NCBI RefSeq assembly: GCF_016863435.1
Contig: NZ_BOOW01000037.1
Coordinates: 103,764 to 167,763, forward strand
Direction of reading: 5' to 3'
DNA: 64,000 bases
Source of the DNA: Sinosporangium siamense
GTDB lineage: Bacteria; Actinomycetota; Actinomycetes; Streptosporangiales; Streptosporangiaceae
In this document: positions 8,831 through 19,428 of the stretch, piece by piece
How positions within the stretch are numbered: position 1 is the stretch's first letter
How the letters are laid out: each line of letters opens with the position of its first letter
Translations under genes and position numbers: made by a program
Notes under the pieces: model-generated
The model's input: the letters and a program-made list of their open reading frames with translations, nothing else
Told to the model about the DNA's origin: nothing
The model's database searches: none

Positions 8831-8930
8831 GTGTCCCGGGCACCCTGGGGCGGTCCGTGGGCGCCCAGGGAAGTCGGTCCGGGGGCACCCAGAGGGCTGG
8901 GGTGGGGCGTGCCGGGAGGTCGGGGAGGGG

Positions 8931-9995
8931 TTAGTCGGCTATGCGGATGGCGCCGGCGAAGGGGCGTTTGGCTATGGCGGCTACGCGGACGACGTCGCCG
9001 GTGCGGGGGGCGTGGACCATTAGGCCGCTGCCGATGTAGATGCCCACGTGGTGCAGGTCGTTGTAGAAGAAGACCAGGTCGCCGGGGCGGAGGTCTTCCT
9101 TGGGGATGCGTTTGCCGGCGCCCCACTGGGCACCTGTGTAGTGCGGGAGTTTGATGCCCACCTTGGCGTAGGCCCACATGACCAGCCCCGAGCAGTCGTA
9201 GCTGTTTTCGCCCTCGGCGCCCCAGACGTAAGGCTTGAGCTGCTGGGTGAGGGCCCAGCGGGCCGCGGTGGCGGCTTTGCCCTTTCCGATGACGGGCACG
9301 CTCACGCGCACGGCTCGGCCGCCGGCGGTGGCCTGGTCCATGACGCGGCGGAACAGGTTGCTCTCGACCTTCGCCACCAAGGAGATGATCTTGCTGCGCT
9401 TGTCGGTGATCTCCGTGACCAGCCTCTTGACCTCGCTCGTGCGGGCCGTCGCGGTCTCCCTGGCCTTCTCCGCGGCCTCCATCGCGCGGGCGACCTGGTT
9501 GACCTCCTCGCCCTGCCGCTGCTCCAGCGCGTAGACCGTGGCGGCGCTGTCGAGGAAGACGTCGGGGTCGCCCGTGGCGGTGAGCGCCACGGTCATGCTC
9601 AGGCCGCCCGTCATATAGGCGCTCTGAGCCAGCAGGACCGCCTTGCGGCGCCCCTCCTCCAGCTCGGCCTCACTGGTCGACAACGTCTTGTTCGCGGCCG
9701 CAGAGGTGCGCTGAGCCTCTTTGAGGCGCACCCGCTCGCCGTTGTATTGCTCGGTGAGCGTCTCGATCTCCTCGTGGAGCTTCTCCACCTTTTCGGTGAG
9801 CTCCTTGAGGGACGGCTCGGGGGCGGCGGTCGCGGGCCCGAGGGGCGCGCCGACGACCAGGGTGGTCAGGGTGAGGCCGGCGACGCCGAGCCTGAACACC
9901 GCGCGGGGCCGGCCCTGCCCGCCCGTGCGCCTTCCCGCCTGCCCGCCGCGAAGGAAACGCCTCCGGATCACCGACCAGCTCCTCTCGCGCGTCAT
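8931..9995 (-). CDS. Secreted NlpC/P60 peptidoglycan endopeptidase
   Basis: A RipA/CwlO-type cell-wall hydrolase of 354 residues. It has an N-terminal export signal after a basic region (hydrophobic LGVAGLTLTTLVVGAPLGPATA), a coiled-coil region of about 150 residues (LKELTEKVEKLHEEIETLTEQ and on) and a C-terminal NlpC/P60 domain. Catalytic residues are Cys268 in SYDCSGLV, His316 in HHVGIYIG and His328 in MVHAP. Such enzymes cut the D-Glu-diaminopimelate bond of stem peptides; the coiled coil usually holds the enzyme inactive or binds FtsEX-type partners. The start at 9995 (MTRERSW) is preferred over the ATG at 10079 because the latter lies upstream of an untranslated hairpin. Confidence 0.88.
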   Translation of the reverse strand: MTRERSWSVIRRRFLRGGQAGRRTGGQGRPRAVFRLGVAGLTLTTLVVGAPLGPATAAPEPSLKELTEKVEKLHEEIETLTEQYNGERVRLKEAQRTSAAANKTLSTSEAELEEGRRKAVLLAQSAYMTGGLSMTVALTATGDPDVFLDSAATVYALEQRQGEEVNQVARAMEAAEKARETATARTSEVKRLVTEITDKRSKIISLVAKVESNLFRRVMDQATAGGRAVRVSVPVIGKGKAATAARWALTQQLKPYVWGAEGENSYDCSGLVMWAYAKVGIKLPHYTGAQWGAGKRIPKEDLRPGDLVFFYNDLHHVGIYIGSGLMVHAPRTGDVVRVAAIAKRPFAGAIRIAD

Positions 9996-10490
9996 CCGCC
10001 GGGATGCGCGGCATGGGTCGACCGGTCGATGCGGGCCCTTTTGAGGTGAAAAGGGCCCGTGAAGTGGGCCCGGATTCACCCGAGGGGCCGTGGGGCCGCC
10101 GCATGTGGATCCCGGTGTCCCCTGGGAGGGGGATCGGATGCTCGCCGCGCCTTCCGAACACGGCTCATAACGTCGGTGGACGATAGTGCACCGAGTGGTT
10201 CGTGCTCAACCAGAACTGCGAACTCTGTTGAGGTTTCACAACCAGGCGATCACAGGTGGATTACGGGTGTTCATGATCGTTGATTGGGTTAGGCTGGCTT
10301 TGTCGACCTCTCTTGGCTTGTGAGGTAGGTCACCGCCCGTGTTCGGTGGCCAACCTATGTGGCTTTTGGGCCCCACACGTTGAGTGACCACGATGTAACT
10401 CCCGTAACGCTCGTTGTCATATCATCACGTTGGGTCGCCGAATATAGGCCGACCGAAATTTCGCAACATGAGGACGTACGCTGATCGGTC
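9996..10490. other. Divergent intergenic region, NlpC/P60 and ArgA-like genes
   Basis: These 495 bp separate two divergently transcribed genes and should hold both promoters. The part near the NlpC/P60 gene carries a perfect 11-bp hairpin (10032-10059, listed separately) and further GC-rich inverted segments. The part near the ArgA-like gene is more AT-rich (TCATATCATCACG, GAATATAGG). I could not pick convincing -35/-10 pairs and see no gene. Confidence 0.5.
10032..10059. other. Perfect hairpin in the leader of the NlpC/P60 gene
   Basis: CGGGCCCTTTT and AAAAGGGCCCG form an uninterrupted 11-bp stem around a 6-nt loop, 37 bp upstream of the NlpC/P60 start codon on its 5' side. It could act as an RNA structure in the leader or as an attenuator; on either strand the stem itself ends in a U-run. 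The sequence shows the structure; the role is a guess. Confidence 0.5.
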
Positions 10491-11069
10491 ATGGAGCAGG
10501 TCGCCGAGCCCCCCACACCCGCAGCCGACACAGCCGCCCGGACCGCCCCCGGGCGGGCCGAGGTCGTCGTACGCCGTGCCCGCACTCCTGACGTCCGCGC
10601 CATACGCCGCCTGGTCGACACATACGCGGGCGCGGGCCCGCGCCTGCTGGAAAAGGCCACCGTCACGCTGTACGAAGACATCCAGGAGTTCTGGGTCGCC
10701 GAACTCGACGGCGAGGTCGTGGGCTGCGGAGCCCTGCACGTGCTCTGGGAGGACCTCGCCGAGATCCGCACCGTCGCCGTCGACACCGCCTGCCGCGGAC
10801 TCGGCATCGGCCACGGCATCGTCGCCGCGCTGGTCGCGACGGCACGCGACCTCGGACTGCGGCGGGTTTTCTGCCTCACCTTCGAGGTGGACTTCTTCGC
10901 GCGCCATGGATTCCACCCGATTCAGGGCACACCAGTCTCACCCGAGGTCTATGCCGAACTCCTCGCGTCCTACGACGAAGGGGTCGCCGAATTCCTCGAC
11001 TTGGAACACGTCAAGCCCAACACACTCGGAAACACGAGGATGTTGCTGCACCTCCCCGCAGCCGACTAG
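10491..11069 (+). CDS. argA: GNAT acetyltransferase, probable amino-acid N-acetyltransferase (ArgA-like)
   Basis: A 192-residue GNAT protein. The acetyl-CoA pyrophosphate loop is CRGLGIGHGIVAALV, preceded by the strand EIRTVAVD. The order VVRRARTPDVRAIRRLVD, LYEDIQEFWVAELDGEVVGCGALHVLW and VDFFARHGFHPI resembles the short N-acetylglutamate synthases of actinobacteria (mycobacterial ArgA type), which acetylate glutamate or glutamine at the first step of arginine synthesis. No other arg gene is nearby, so the substrate is inferred from sequence pattern only. The ATG at 10491 adds a 25-residue Ala/Pro-rich leader before the domain. Confidence 0.75.
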   Translation: MEQVAEPPTPAADTAARTAPGRAEVVVRRARTPDVRAIRRLVDTYAGAGPRLLEKATVTLYEDIQEFWVAELDGEVVGCGALHVLWEDLAEIRTVAVDTACRGLGIGHGIVAALVATARDLGLRRVFCLTFEVDFFARHGFHPIQGTPVSPEVYAELLASYDEGVAEFLDLEHVKPNTLGNTRMLLHLPAAD

Positions 11070-11181
11070 TGCGGCGGCCCCGGGGAAGGAGAACTGACGT
11101 GGGCTATGCCGATACCTTGTGCGCAGCGCGGGGCGCGCGCCCGCGCGTCCACCGCTTGCGCAGCCGAAGTGAGGTGACACG

Positions 11182-12954
11182 GTGAGCACCGAACAGCCAC
11201 CCCGTCCGCAGGACGACTCCCCCCGCAACGGTTTCTCCGCGGAGCAGTCGGAATACGGACAGCAGAACACGGGGTGGAGTCCAGTTGACTCCGACCCGGA
11301 TGTCACGATCATCGGCCACCGCCTGGACACGGGCACCGGCCCCTTCACCCACCCCGGCGGCGCGCCCTCGCAGCAGTCCGCAGGCCAGGTGGCTTCAGGG
11401 CCGGCGTCCCCGGGTCAGGCGGCTCCCGGCATGCCGGCGCCGGGTTCGGCGTCCCAAGGCGGTTCGGCGTCCTCAGGTCAGGCGGCTCCCGGTCCGGCGA
11501 CCGCGGGCCAGGCATCCTCGGGTCACACATCCTCAGGTCAAGGCGGCGGCGTGCCGCACGGCGACGATCAGGCGTCGGTCACGACCGCCTACCGGCGCTC
11601 GGCGGGTGCCACAGGCGAGCACGCCGGTGGTCAGGCCGGCTACGGTCAGGAGGCGTCCGGGCCACAGGGCACTGACCCGCGCGGATATGGCCCCCAGGGT
11701 TATGGGCAGGCCGTCGCCGGGCAATCCGGCCCAGGCACAGGTCCCGGTCAGCCGGCACCCGGCCACGCTGCTTACGCTCCGCAAGGGGGTCACCCTCAGG
11801 ACCACGGTGTGCCCGGCGCCGGTGGACACGGCCAGGGGGTTTACGGTCACCAGGGTTATGGGCAGCCGGGTTATGGTCAGCCCGGGGCCCAAGGGGGCGC
11901 TCCCGGACACGGGCAGCCGGCCGCATATGGCCAGGCGGCTTATGCGCCGCAGGTTCAGGGTGGGCATGGCCAGGGCACGCAACCTCCCACCGGGCCGCAG
12001 CCCGCCTATGGGCAACACCCCGGATATCCGGCACCCGGCTTCGGGCAGCAGGGCTACGGTCAGCAAAGCCAGGGTCAGCCGGGCTACGGCCGGCAAAACC
12101 CCGGCGGGCCGGACTACGGTGCGCAGGGTTACGGCGGGCAGGGATATGGCGGTCAGCCCGGTTATCCGCCTCCACCGGGTGCGCAGCCGGTCTCCTATCA
12201 GCAGGCGGCGCCGCCTTACGGTCAGTCGCCGCACGGCCAGGCTCCCTATGCTCAAACGCCCTACGCTCAAGCTCCGTACGGCCAAGCCCAGTACGCCCAA
12301 GCCCAGTACGGCCAAGCCGGATATGGCCAGGCTCCCTATGGCCAGCACGGTCAGCCCGCCTACGGCCAGTCCGCCTATGCCCAGCACCCCTATGGTCAGA
12401 TGCCATATGGCGGCCCCGTGCCCCCGGGTGCGCCGGCTCCACCGGCCGAGTGGTGGCAGCGGTTGCTGGCGCGGTTCATCGACGTCATCCCGCTCGCCTT
12501 ACTGGTCGGCGCCTTCACCCTGATCATCAATGGTCTTCTCGTCAGGGGCGAGCGGTGGAACATGGAGACGCAGACCATCGACCCGGCGAGCGGCGGCACG
12601 CTCGCGAGCATTCTGATCGCCCTGTTCACCACCCTCGTCTACTTCGGCTACGAGTTCCTCATGCTCCAAAAGGGCGGGCAGACCCTCGGCAAGATGGCGA
12701 TGCGCACCCGCGTGGTCATGGTGGGCGGCAGTCTCGCGCCGGGCGGGCTTCCGGTCGAGGTCGTGTTGCGGCGGGCCGGTGTGCTGTGGGGCGGGAGCCT
12801 GCTGACGATGGTCGCCGTGGGTGGCTTTCCCCTCGGCACTCTCCTTTTCAGCCTGTTCGCGCTGGTCAATGTGCTGTGGCAGTTCTGGGACAGGCCGCTC
12901 CAGCAGTGCCTGCACGACAAGGTCGCGCAGACGGTCGTGGTGAAGGTCCCCTAG
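11182..12954 (+). CDS. RDD-family membrane protein with a long Tyr-Gly-Gln-rich tail
   Basis: The 590-residue product has two parts. Residues 1 to about 410 are low-complexity, dominated by Gly, Gln, Tyr, Pro and Ala, with dozens of YGQ and YAQ repeats and no hydrophobic segment. Residues about 418-590 form an RDD domain: [19 protein letters not shown] with the Arg and Asp of the name, then about three further membrane segments and the end [14 protein letters not shown] proteins are membrane proteins, some linked to ion transport. The start is GTG at 11182 after GAGGTGAC. The tail is presumably cytoplasmic and resembles prion-like or phase-separating sequences in composition. Confidence 0.85.
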   Translation: MSTEQPPRPQDDSPRNGFSAEQSEYGQQNTGWSPVDSDPDVTIIGHRLDTGTGPFTHPGGAPSQQSAGQVASGPASPGQAAPGMPAPGSASQGGSASSGQAAPGPATAGQASSGHTSSGQGGGVPHGDDQASVTTAYRRSAGATGEHAGGQAGYGQEASGPQGTDPRGYGPQGYGQAVAGQSGPGTGPGQPAPGHAAYAPQGGHPQDHGVPGAGGHGQGVYGHQGYGQPGYGQPGAQGGAPGHGQPAAYGQAAYAPQVQGGHGQGTQPPTGPQPAYGQHPGYPAPGFGQQGYGQQSQGQPGYGRQNPGGPDYGAQGYGGQGYGGQPGYPPPPGAQPVSYQQAAPPYGQSPHGQAPYAQTPYAQAPYGQAQYAQAQYGQAGYGQAPYGQHGQPAYGQSAYAQHPYGQMPYGGPVPPGAPAPPAEWWQRLLARFIDVIPLALLVGAFTLIINGLLVRGERWNMETQTIDPASGGTLASILIALFTTLVYFGYEFLMLQKGGQTLGKMAMRTRVVMVGGSLAPGGLPVEVVLRRAGVLWGGSLLTMVAVGGFPLGTLLFSLFALVNVLWQFWDRPLQQCLHDKVAQTVVVKVP

Positions 12955-14324
12955 TTCAACCGGCGCGCGGTCGAACCCGGCCGGGTCCGGCGGTGCGCTT
13001 TCGAACCGGCTGCCGTGCCTGAGGCGGGTCCGCCGGAGACGATGCCGGTTCTCCCAGCACGGTCATGGTTTGTACGGCGCCGCCCGCATGCCGGCCGGTC
13101 GGGTGGTGGAACGAAATGGCCAAGGGCTCGCGTCAAAGTCATGCAGGGAGTCGGCGCGGATCCACGTCGTCGTGTGGAACCTAGGGCCGATCAAGGCGTG
13201 GAACGAGTGCCGGCGAAGGGGAGGGACCGAGGACTCCTGTCCCTTTTCTCCTTATCTATAGGTAGGTGTGACAGTTCTATAGGCCCTAAGGTGTTGGGCA
13301 GGGGTTCCCGAGGGGACTCTCCAGAGCCGCGGCGTGGTCTGCGCCGGGCATGAAAGATCACTAACCATAGAGGTTGATCAGCTTTACCTGGCAAACCCCT
13401 CCGTGAGGGGAAAAGTGGTAGGAATGGTGACAGTTCGCTGGTGTAGCTCGGCCCGGTGATGTGGTTTCGGCCACCTCCGCTGGTTTCGTGCCCGCCGCCG
13501 GGCACCGTTTCCTTCCCCTGTGACCTGGACTCCGGTCCCTTCAAGCAAGCGCTGTTTCGCTCGAGCTCCGGCTCTTCGTCCAGGCGCCGGTTTAGTGTGC
13601 TTCCGCCGTACCTCGGGGGCTGTTGTCAAGTTGAACTGGAGCACGATCAGCGGGTGAAGTTGTTCTTGTTCCGGTGAGCACACAGGTGTCCTCAAAGTGG
13701 CTAGTGTGCACCTAGCGCAACGTCGCCCGAGTCTTCGGTATCACCTTTAACGGGTGAACGATTCCCGACCTCTTCATTCTCCTCCCTGCGTCGTGCCAGG
13801 TTGAGGAGCACATGTCGCGCTCAAGACCGCTGCCGCTGGTCACGCGACCAGTCTGAGGTGGGCCTTTCCGGTGAAGTGATCACAGGCCGCTTGACCGTGG
13901 GGGCCTATTGCAAGATTTAGGCAGCACATCCCGTAGCGCATCCGGTAAGGGGTCTGGAGAGACAGCCATTAAGCTGTTACCCGCCCCGAGGTGCGCAGAT
14001 GGCTAGCCCTGCCCTGTGAGGGGTGCTCAGTCGCGCTATCGTCGTCTGTGGGGCATCTGCCCCCTGTCCTCGTCCTCCTCCCTGCGGCGCCCGCGCGCTT
14101 GTGAAAAAAGACCATGGCCCCGAAACAGTCTCCCGGCGCTGAGCGAGGACGAATGCCGGAACTATTGGAACCCTTCATACCCCTGCGGTCCGTCGCGTGC
14201 GCCTTCATCTAAGGTTGCTGAAGCCACACCGATCCTGGGCCGGCGGTCGTCGCCCAAACCGGGGCGATGGGGGCGACAAGCGGGCCTGAGCCCAGACGGT
14301 CACTCGAATCCTTCGGGTCGTGAA
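12955..14324. other. Unusually long non-coding stretch before lsr2
   Basis: About 1.4 kb without a convincing gene: the open frames here are short, Arg/Ser/Pro-rich and lack ribosome sites. Visible structures are two direct copies of TCTATAGG 21 bp apart (13255-13262 and 13276-13283), a CCCCTC-CGT-GAGGGG hairpin near 13394, TCACC/GGTGA near 13741 and a perfect CTGGTC-ACGC-GACCAG repeat (13836-13851). It may hold an untranslated RNA or a regulatory region for lsr2, or a decayed gene. I cannot identify a known RNA family. Confidence 0.5.
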
Positions 14325-14353
14325 TTGTGTGAGCGGCTTTTCCGGTATATGTT
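14325..14353 (+). promoter_or_regulatory. Candidate sigma-70-type promoter of lsr2
   Basis: TTGTGT (14325-14330) and TATGTT (14348-14353) are spaced by 17 bp and end 42 bp before the lsr2 start codon. Spacing and position are right for a vegetative (HrdB-type) promoter; the hexamers are moderate matches. Confidence 0.45.
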
Positions 14354-14395
14354 TGGCTCGCCAATGAAACAATGCCCCGCGAAAGGATTGCGTGC

Positions 14396-14725
14396 ATGGC
14401 CAAGCAGATCCAGGAGATTCTCATCGACGACCTCGATGGTGGCGAGGCCAATGAGACCGTCACCTTCGCGCTTGACGGATCGTCCTATGAGATTGACCTG
14501 AGCAACGGAAACGCCAAGAAGTTGCGCGAGGCGCTCACGCCTTTCGTGCAGAGCGCGCGTCGGGCGAGCACGACCGTCACGCGCCGCCGCCGCGGCGGAC
14601 AGCGGGCCCTCACCCGCGACAAGAGCGCAGAGATCAGGCTCTGGGCGAAGCAGAACGGCCTTCCCGTCAGCGAGCGCGGTCGAATCGCCTCCTCCGTCGT
14701 CGAGAAGTACGAGGCCGCGCACTAG
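14396..14725 (+). CDS. lsr2: Lsr2 nucleoid-associated protein
   Basis: Lsr2 bridges AT-rich DNA and silences foreign or specialised genes in actinobacteria, functionally like H-NS. The 109-residue product has the N-terminal dimerisation domain (MAKQIQEILIDDLDGGEANETV) and the C-terminal DNA-binding domain with the AT-hook-like RGR at residues 94-96. A basic Arg-rich linker (TRRRRGGQRA) joins them. The ATG at 14396 gives the canonical MAKQ start; an ATG 24 bp upstream is in frame but is not family-like. It precedes clpC as in mycobacteria, but is separated from lysS. Confidence 0.96.
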   Translation: MAKQIQEILIDDLDGGEANETVTFALDGSSYEIDLSNGNAKKLREALTPFVQSARRASTTVTRRRRGGQRALTRDKSAEIRLWAKQNGLPVSERGRIASSVVEKYEAAH

Positions 14726-14794
14726 GGTCTTACCTTCGGGGCGCGGCAGGTCCGGCTTCGCCCTCGGGTTCAGTGCATAGGCTTTTTGCCGAAC

Positions 14795-14845
14795 CATGCG
14801 CTTATGACGACCGCCTAGGACCCCGGCGGTTGCCATAAGCGCATG
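14795..14845. terminator. Long nested hairpin between lsr2 and clpC
   Basis: CATGCGCTTATG (14795-14806) and CATAAGCGCATG (14834-14845) are a perfect 12-bp inverted repeat. Inside it ACCGCC (14810-14815) pairs with GGCGGT (14825-14830). The hairpin lies 70 bp after the lsr2 stop and most likely ends lsr2 transcription, though there is no clean U-run directly after it. An outer operator-like role is possible because the arms are AT-rich. Confidence 0.6.
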
Positions 14846-14872
14846 ATCGCGTTTTCGTGCTCTTGAAACCTC

Positions 14873-14894
14873 GTTCGCTTGCGGCGTAGCGGGA
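14873..14894. promoter_or_regulatory. Possible ClgR-type site upstream of clpC
   Basis: GTTCGCT, four bases, then GCG, with AGCGGGAAC completing a partial dyad. Clp genes of actinomycetes are activated by ClgR, whose described operator begins GTTCGC and has a GCG half-site a few bases later. Here the spacer seems one base short, so the match is imperfect. The site lies about 160 bp before the clpC start. Confidence 0.35.
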
Positions 14895-14963
14895 ACACCC
14901 GACCCCCGACTAGTAGTTGGATGGAGGGTGAACGCCCTGCTCTCGGGGAACGTCTTCCTTGAT

Positions 14964-15036
14964 AGAGCGGTCATCGAGACGGGGCTGGCATGCGGAATGA
15001 TGGGGCCGGACTCCTCCGGGTCCGACTGACCGCTCT
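14964..15036 (+). other. Structured 5' leader of clpC
   Basis: AGAGCGGTCA (14964-14973) and TGACCGCTCT (15027-15036) are perfectly complementary and enclose a smaller hairpin (GGAC/GTCC at about 15009-15024). The outer arm ends directly at the ribosome site GTGAGGAG, so folding could affect clpC translation. Only the pairing is seen; regulation is inferred. Confidence 0.4.
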
Positions 15037-15051
15037 GTGAGGAGCGACGAG

Positions 15052-17559
<2,508 letters not shown>

Positions 17560-17660
17560 TCCAGCACCGTCCCAGAACTTCGCTGGAACACCGCTCGCAC
17601 TGATCGAGCAAGACCCGGGCAACGACCCGTTTGGCCAGGTCAGAGCGGCAAATAGCGGCA

Positions 17661-17695
17661 GACCCCGCGTGAGACTTCTCACGCGGGGTCTTCGC
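17661..17695 (+). terminator. Rho-independent terminator after clpC
   Basis: GACCCCGCGTGA pairs with TCACGCGGGGTC, a perfect 12-bp stem with a short loop, followed by TTCGCTATT. It lies about 100 bp after the clpC stop. Confidence 0.8.
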
Positions 17696-18023
17696 TATTC
17701 TGTGCCCGAAAGCTGTCGCACCACCACAAGTAGTACTACACTGTGTAGAGCGAATTCGGCCAGGTTTTCCTGCTGGGCGCGTCTGTGAGCGCCGCCCACA
17801 TGCGGACTAGGCCGCATCCCCCCTGCGGTGTAGTAGGACTCCGCTGACGGGCGGATGTGGCGACCCAGACCGATCGGGCAGGCTACGTGTGGCGTGCCCG
17901 GGGGGCCGAGTTCCCGGTAGGGAGGGGATCCCTGCCCATGGGCGGGCCGCTGTGGGCGGTGGTTTCGGACATGGGTTGAAGACGGCACCCTTCATCGGTT
18001 TGCAAGCCTGTGGGAGGCACAAA

Positions 18024-18974
18024 ATGCGGCTGCGTCATGAGGGCGGCACGCTCGTACACCTGGCCTACAACGCTGGAGTGCACCCCGCTGAGGACCTCGA
18101 GAACCTTATCGCGCACCTCACCCGCTACGCCGTCCCGGTGCGCAAGCGCCTCGGCGTCGAGCGCATGGGCATAGGTCTCTGGTTGGCCCCCAGCGTCGCC
18201 GATCACCTGGTCGCCGATCGCATCGAGCTCGTACGGCTGCGCCGCTCCCTTGAGGAGCGCGGGCTCGAAGTCGTGAGCCTCAACGGCACCGGCGGTCGCA
18301 ACCACGACAACCCCGGCCCCGACTGGGCCAAGCCCGAGCGTTACCGCTACACGATGGCGCTCGCCAAGATCCTCGCGTTCCTGCTGCCCTCCGACGTGCG
18401 GTTCGGCAGCATCTCCACCATCCCCATCGGCTGGCGCCGCGACTGGCCGGCCGACCTTCACAGCATCGCCGCCCGCCGCCTGGAGCGCCTCGCCCGAGAG
18501 CTCCGCGGCCTCTACAGCGTCACCGGCAAGACGATCCGCGTCGGCTTCGAGCCGTGGCCCGGCTGCGTCCTGGAGACCACCGAGCAGGCCCTTGAGCGTG
18601 TCTGCGGCATCGACTCCGAGCACCTCGGCGTCAGCCTCGACGCCTGCCACCTCGCCGGCGGAGGCGAGGAACCAGGCGAGGCCCTCCGCGGCCTGGCCGA
18701 GGCCGGCGCCACGGTCGTCAAGCTCGGCCACGTGCACAACCACCAGGGCGAGGCCTGCCAGGAGCTCCCGAGCACCCGCTCGGTCCTGGAGGACACCCTC
18801 ACCGCCATGCTCTCCGGCGCGGTGTACGGCAACGCCCACATCGAGGTCGAGACCCACGACCTGGCCGTCCCCCTGCGCACCAAGGGCCCCGGCGCGCTCG
18901 TCTCCATGCTGGCCGACGAACTCGACTGGGCCCGCACCAACCTCACCGCCCTCGGCCTTCAGCTCGCCGCCTGA
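18024..18974 (+). CDS. EboE-like TIM-barrel protein (orphan)
   Basis: The 316-residue product resembles the metabolite-traffic protein EboE, a xylose-isomerase-like TIM barrel from the ebo (eustigmatophyte-bacterial operon) cluster. The N-terminal LVHLAYNAGVHPAEDLENLI, GIGLWLAPSVADHL, SLNGTGGRNHDNPGPDWAKPERY and SISTIPIGWRR match the pattern I know for that family. GVSLDACHLA, KLGHVHNHQGEA and HIEVETHD carry the likely metal ligands. No eboA-D or eboF genes are nearby, so it stands alone. The ATG at 18024 follows GGGAGG; the frame extends upstream without family likeness. The substrate is unknown. Confidence 0.7.
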   Translation: MRLRHEGGTLVHLAYNAGVHPAEDLENLIAHLTRYAVPVRKRLGVERMGIGLWLAPSVADHLVADRIELVRLRRSLEERGLEVVSLNGTGGRNHDNPGPDWAKPERYRYTMALAKILAFLLPSDVRFGSISTIPIGWRRDWPADLHSIAARRLERLARELRGLYSVTGKTIRVGFEPWPGCVLETTEQALERVCGIDSEHLGVSLDACHLAGGGEEPGEALRGLAEAGATVVKLGHVHNHQGEACQELPSTRSVLEDTLTAMLSGAVYGNAHIEVETHDLAVPLRTKGPGALVSMLADELDWARTNLTALGLQLAA

Positions 18975-18999
18975 CCGGCGTCACCGAGCGGCACCCGAT

Positions 19000-19042
19000 C
19001 GGTCCTTGGCCCGCGCCACACGCGGCCAAGGACCGCTGTTTT
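19000..19042 (+). terminator. Rho-independent terminator after the EboE-like gene
   Basis: CGGTCCTTGGCC and GGCCAAGGACCG form a 12-bp stem followed by CTGTTTTTCG. It lies 26 bp after the stop. The same stem sequence recurs at 19366-19397. The roughly 320 bp between the two hairpins contain no gene that I can see. Confidence 0.85.
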
Positions 19043-19365
19043 TCGGGGCGGCGTCACCCTGTTTTCCGGCCTCGCCCCGGGGGATGCCCGGACCGGGTCC
19101 GCGCCGCACCCGGTGCTCGCCGCCCGATCGGGCGTCACCACGAGGCACCCGAGCTGCCCGGCCCCCCTCTTCTCGTGCCGCCGTCAGGCGCGAAGTGCGG
19201 GTCAGCGCCCACAGATGGGCCCAGGGTCCATTAACAGCCCTAAACCGGGACGATTGGTAGGGGCGCCGGCTTCCGGCCTGAGAGACGCGTCTGAAGCGGC
19301 CGTACGTGTTCCGGGAAATCCGAAGAAACGGTCCGAGGGAGGCTCCTACCCCCCCGGCGGACAGG

Positions 19366-19397
19366 GGTCCTTGGCCAGGGGAAGGCGGCCAAGGACC
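19366..19397 (-). terminator. Hairpin after mutY with the same stem as the facing terminator
   Basis: GGTCCTTGGCC and GGCCAAGGACC pair perfectly around a 10-nt loop, 32 bp after the mutY stop. The stem is the same as that of the convergent terminator at 19000-19042. No U-run follows in the mutY direction. Confidence 0.6.
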
Positions 19398-19428
19398 GAG
19401 GGCGAACGGCGGGATCGCACGGGCAGGG

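Noticed and set aside
7968..8900. Several open frames on both strands in the GC-rich repeat region
   Set aside because: They are Pro/Gly/Arg runs caused by the repeats and overlap each other without ribosome sites.
9996..10200. Possible c-di-AMP (ydaO) riboswitch before the NlpC/P60 gene
   Set aside because: A GGGTGAATC-like segment is present on the minus strand and the gene type fits. The other conserved parts of the riboswitch (the CCGAACCCG...CAGCT...ACC...GCAGGC block) are missing, so I do not call it.
13384..14501. Short frames before lsr2
   Set aside because: Compositions are non-protein-like, starts lack ribosome sites and two overlap the lsr2 start. I treat the region as non-coding.
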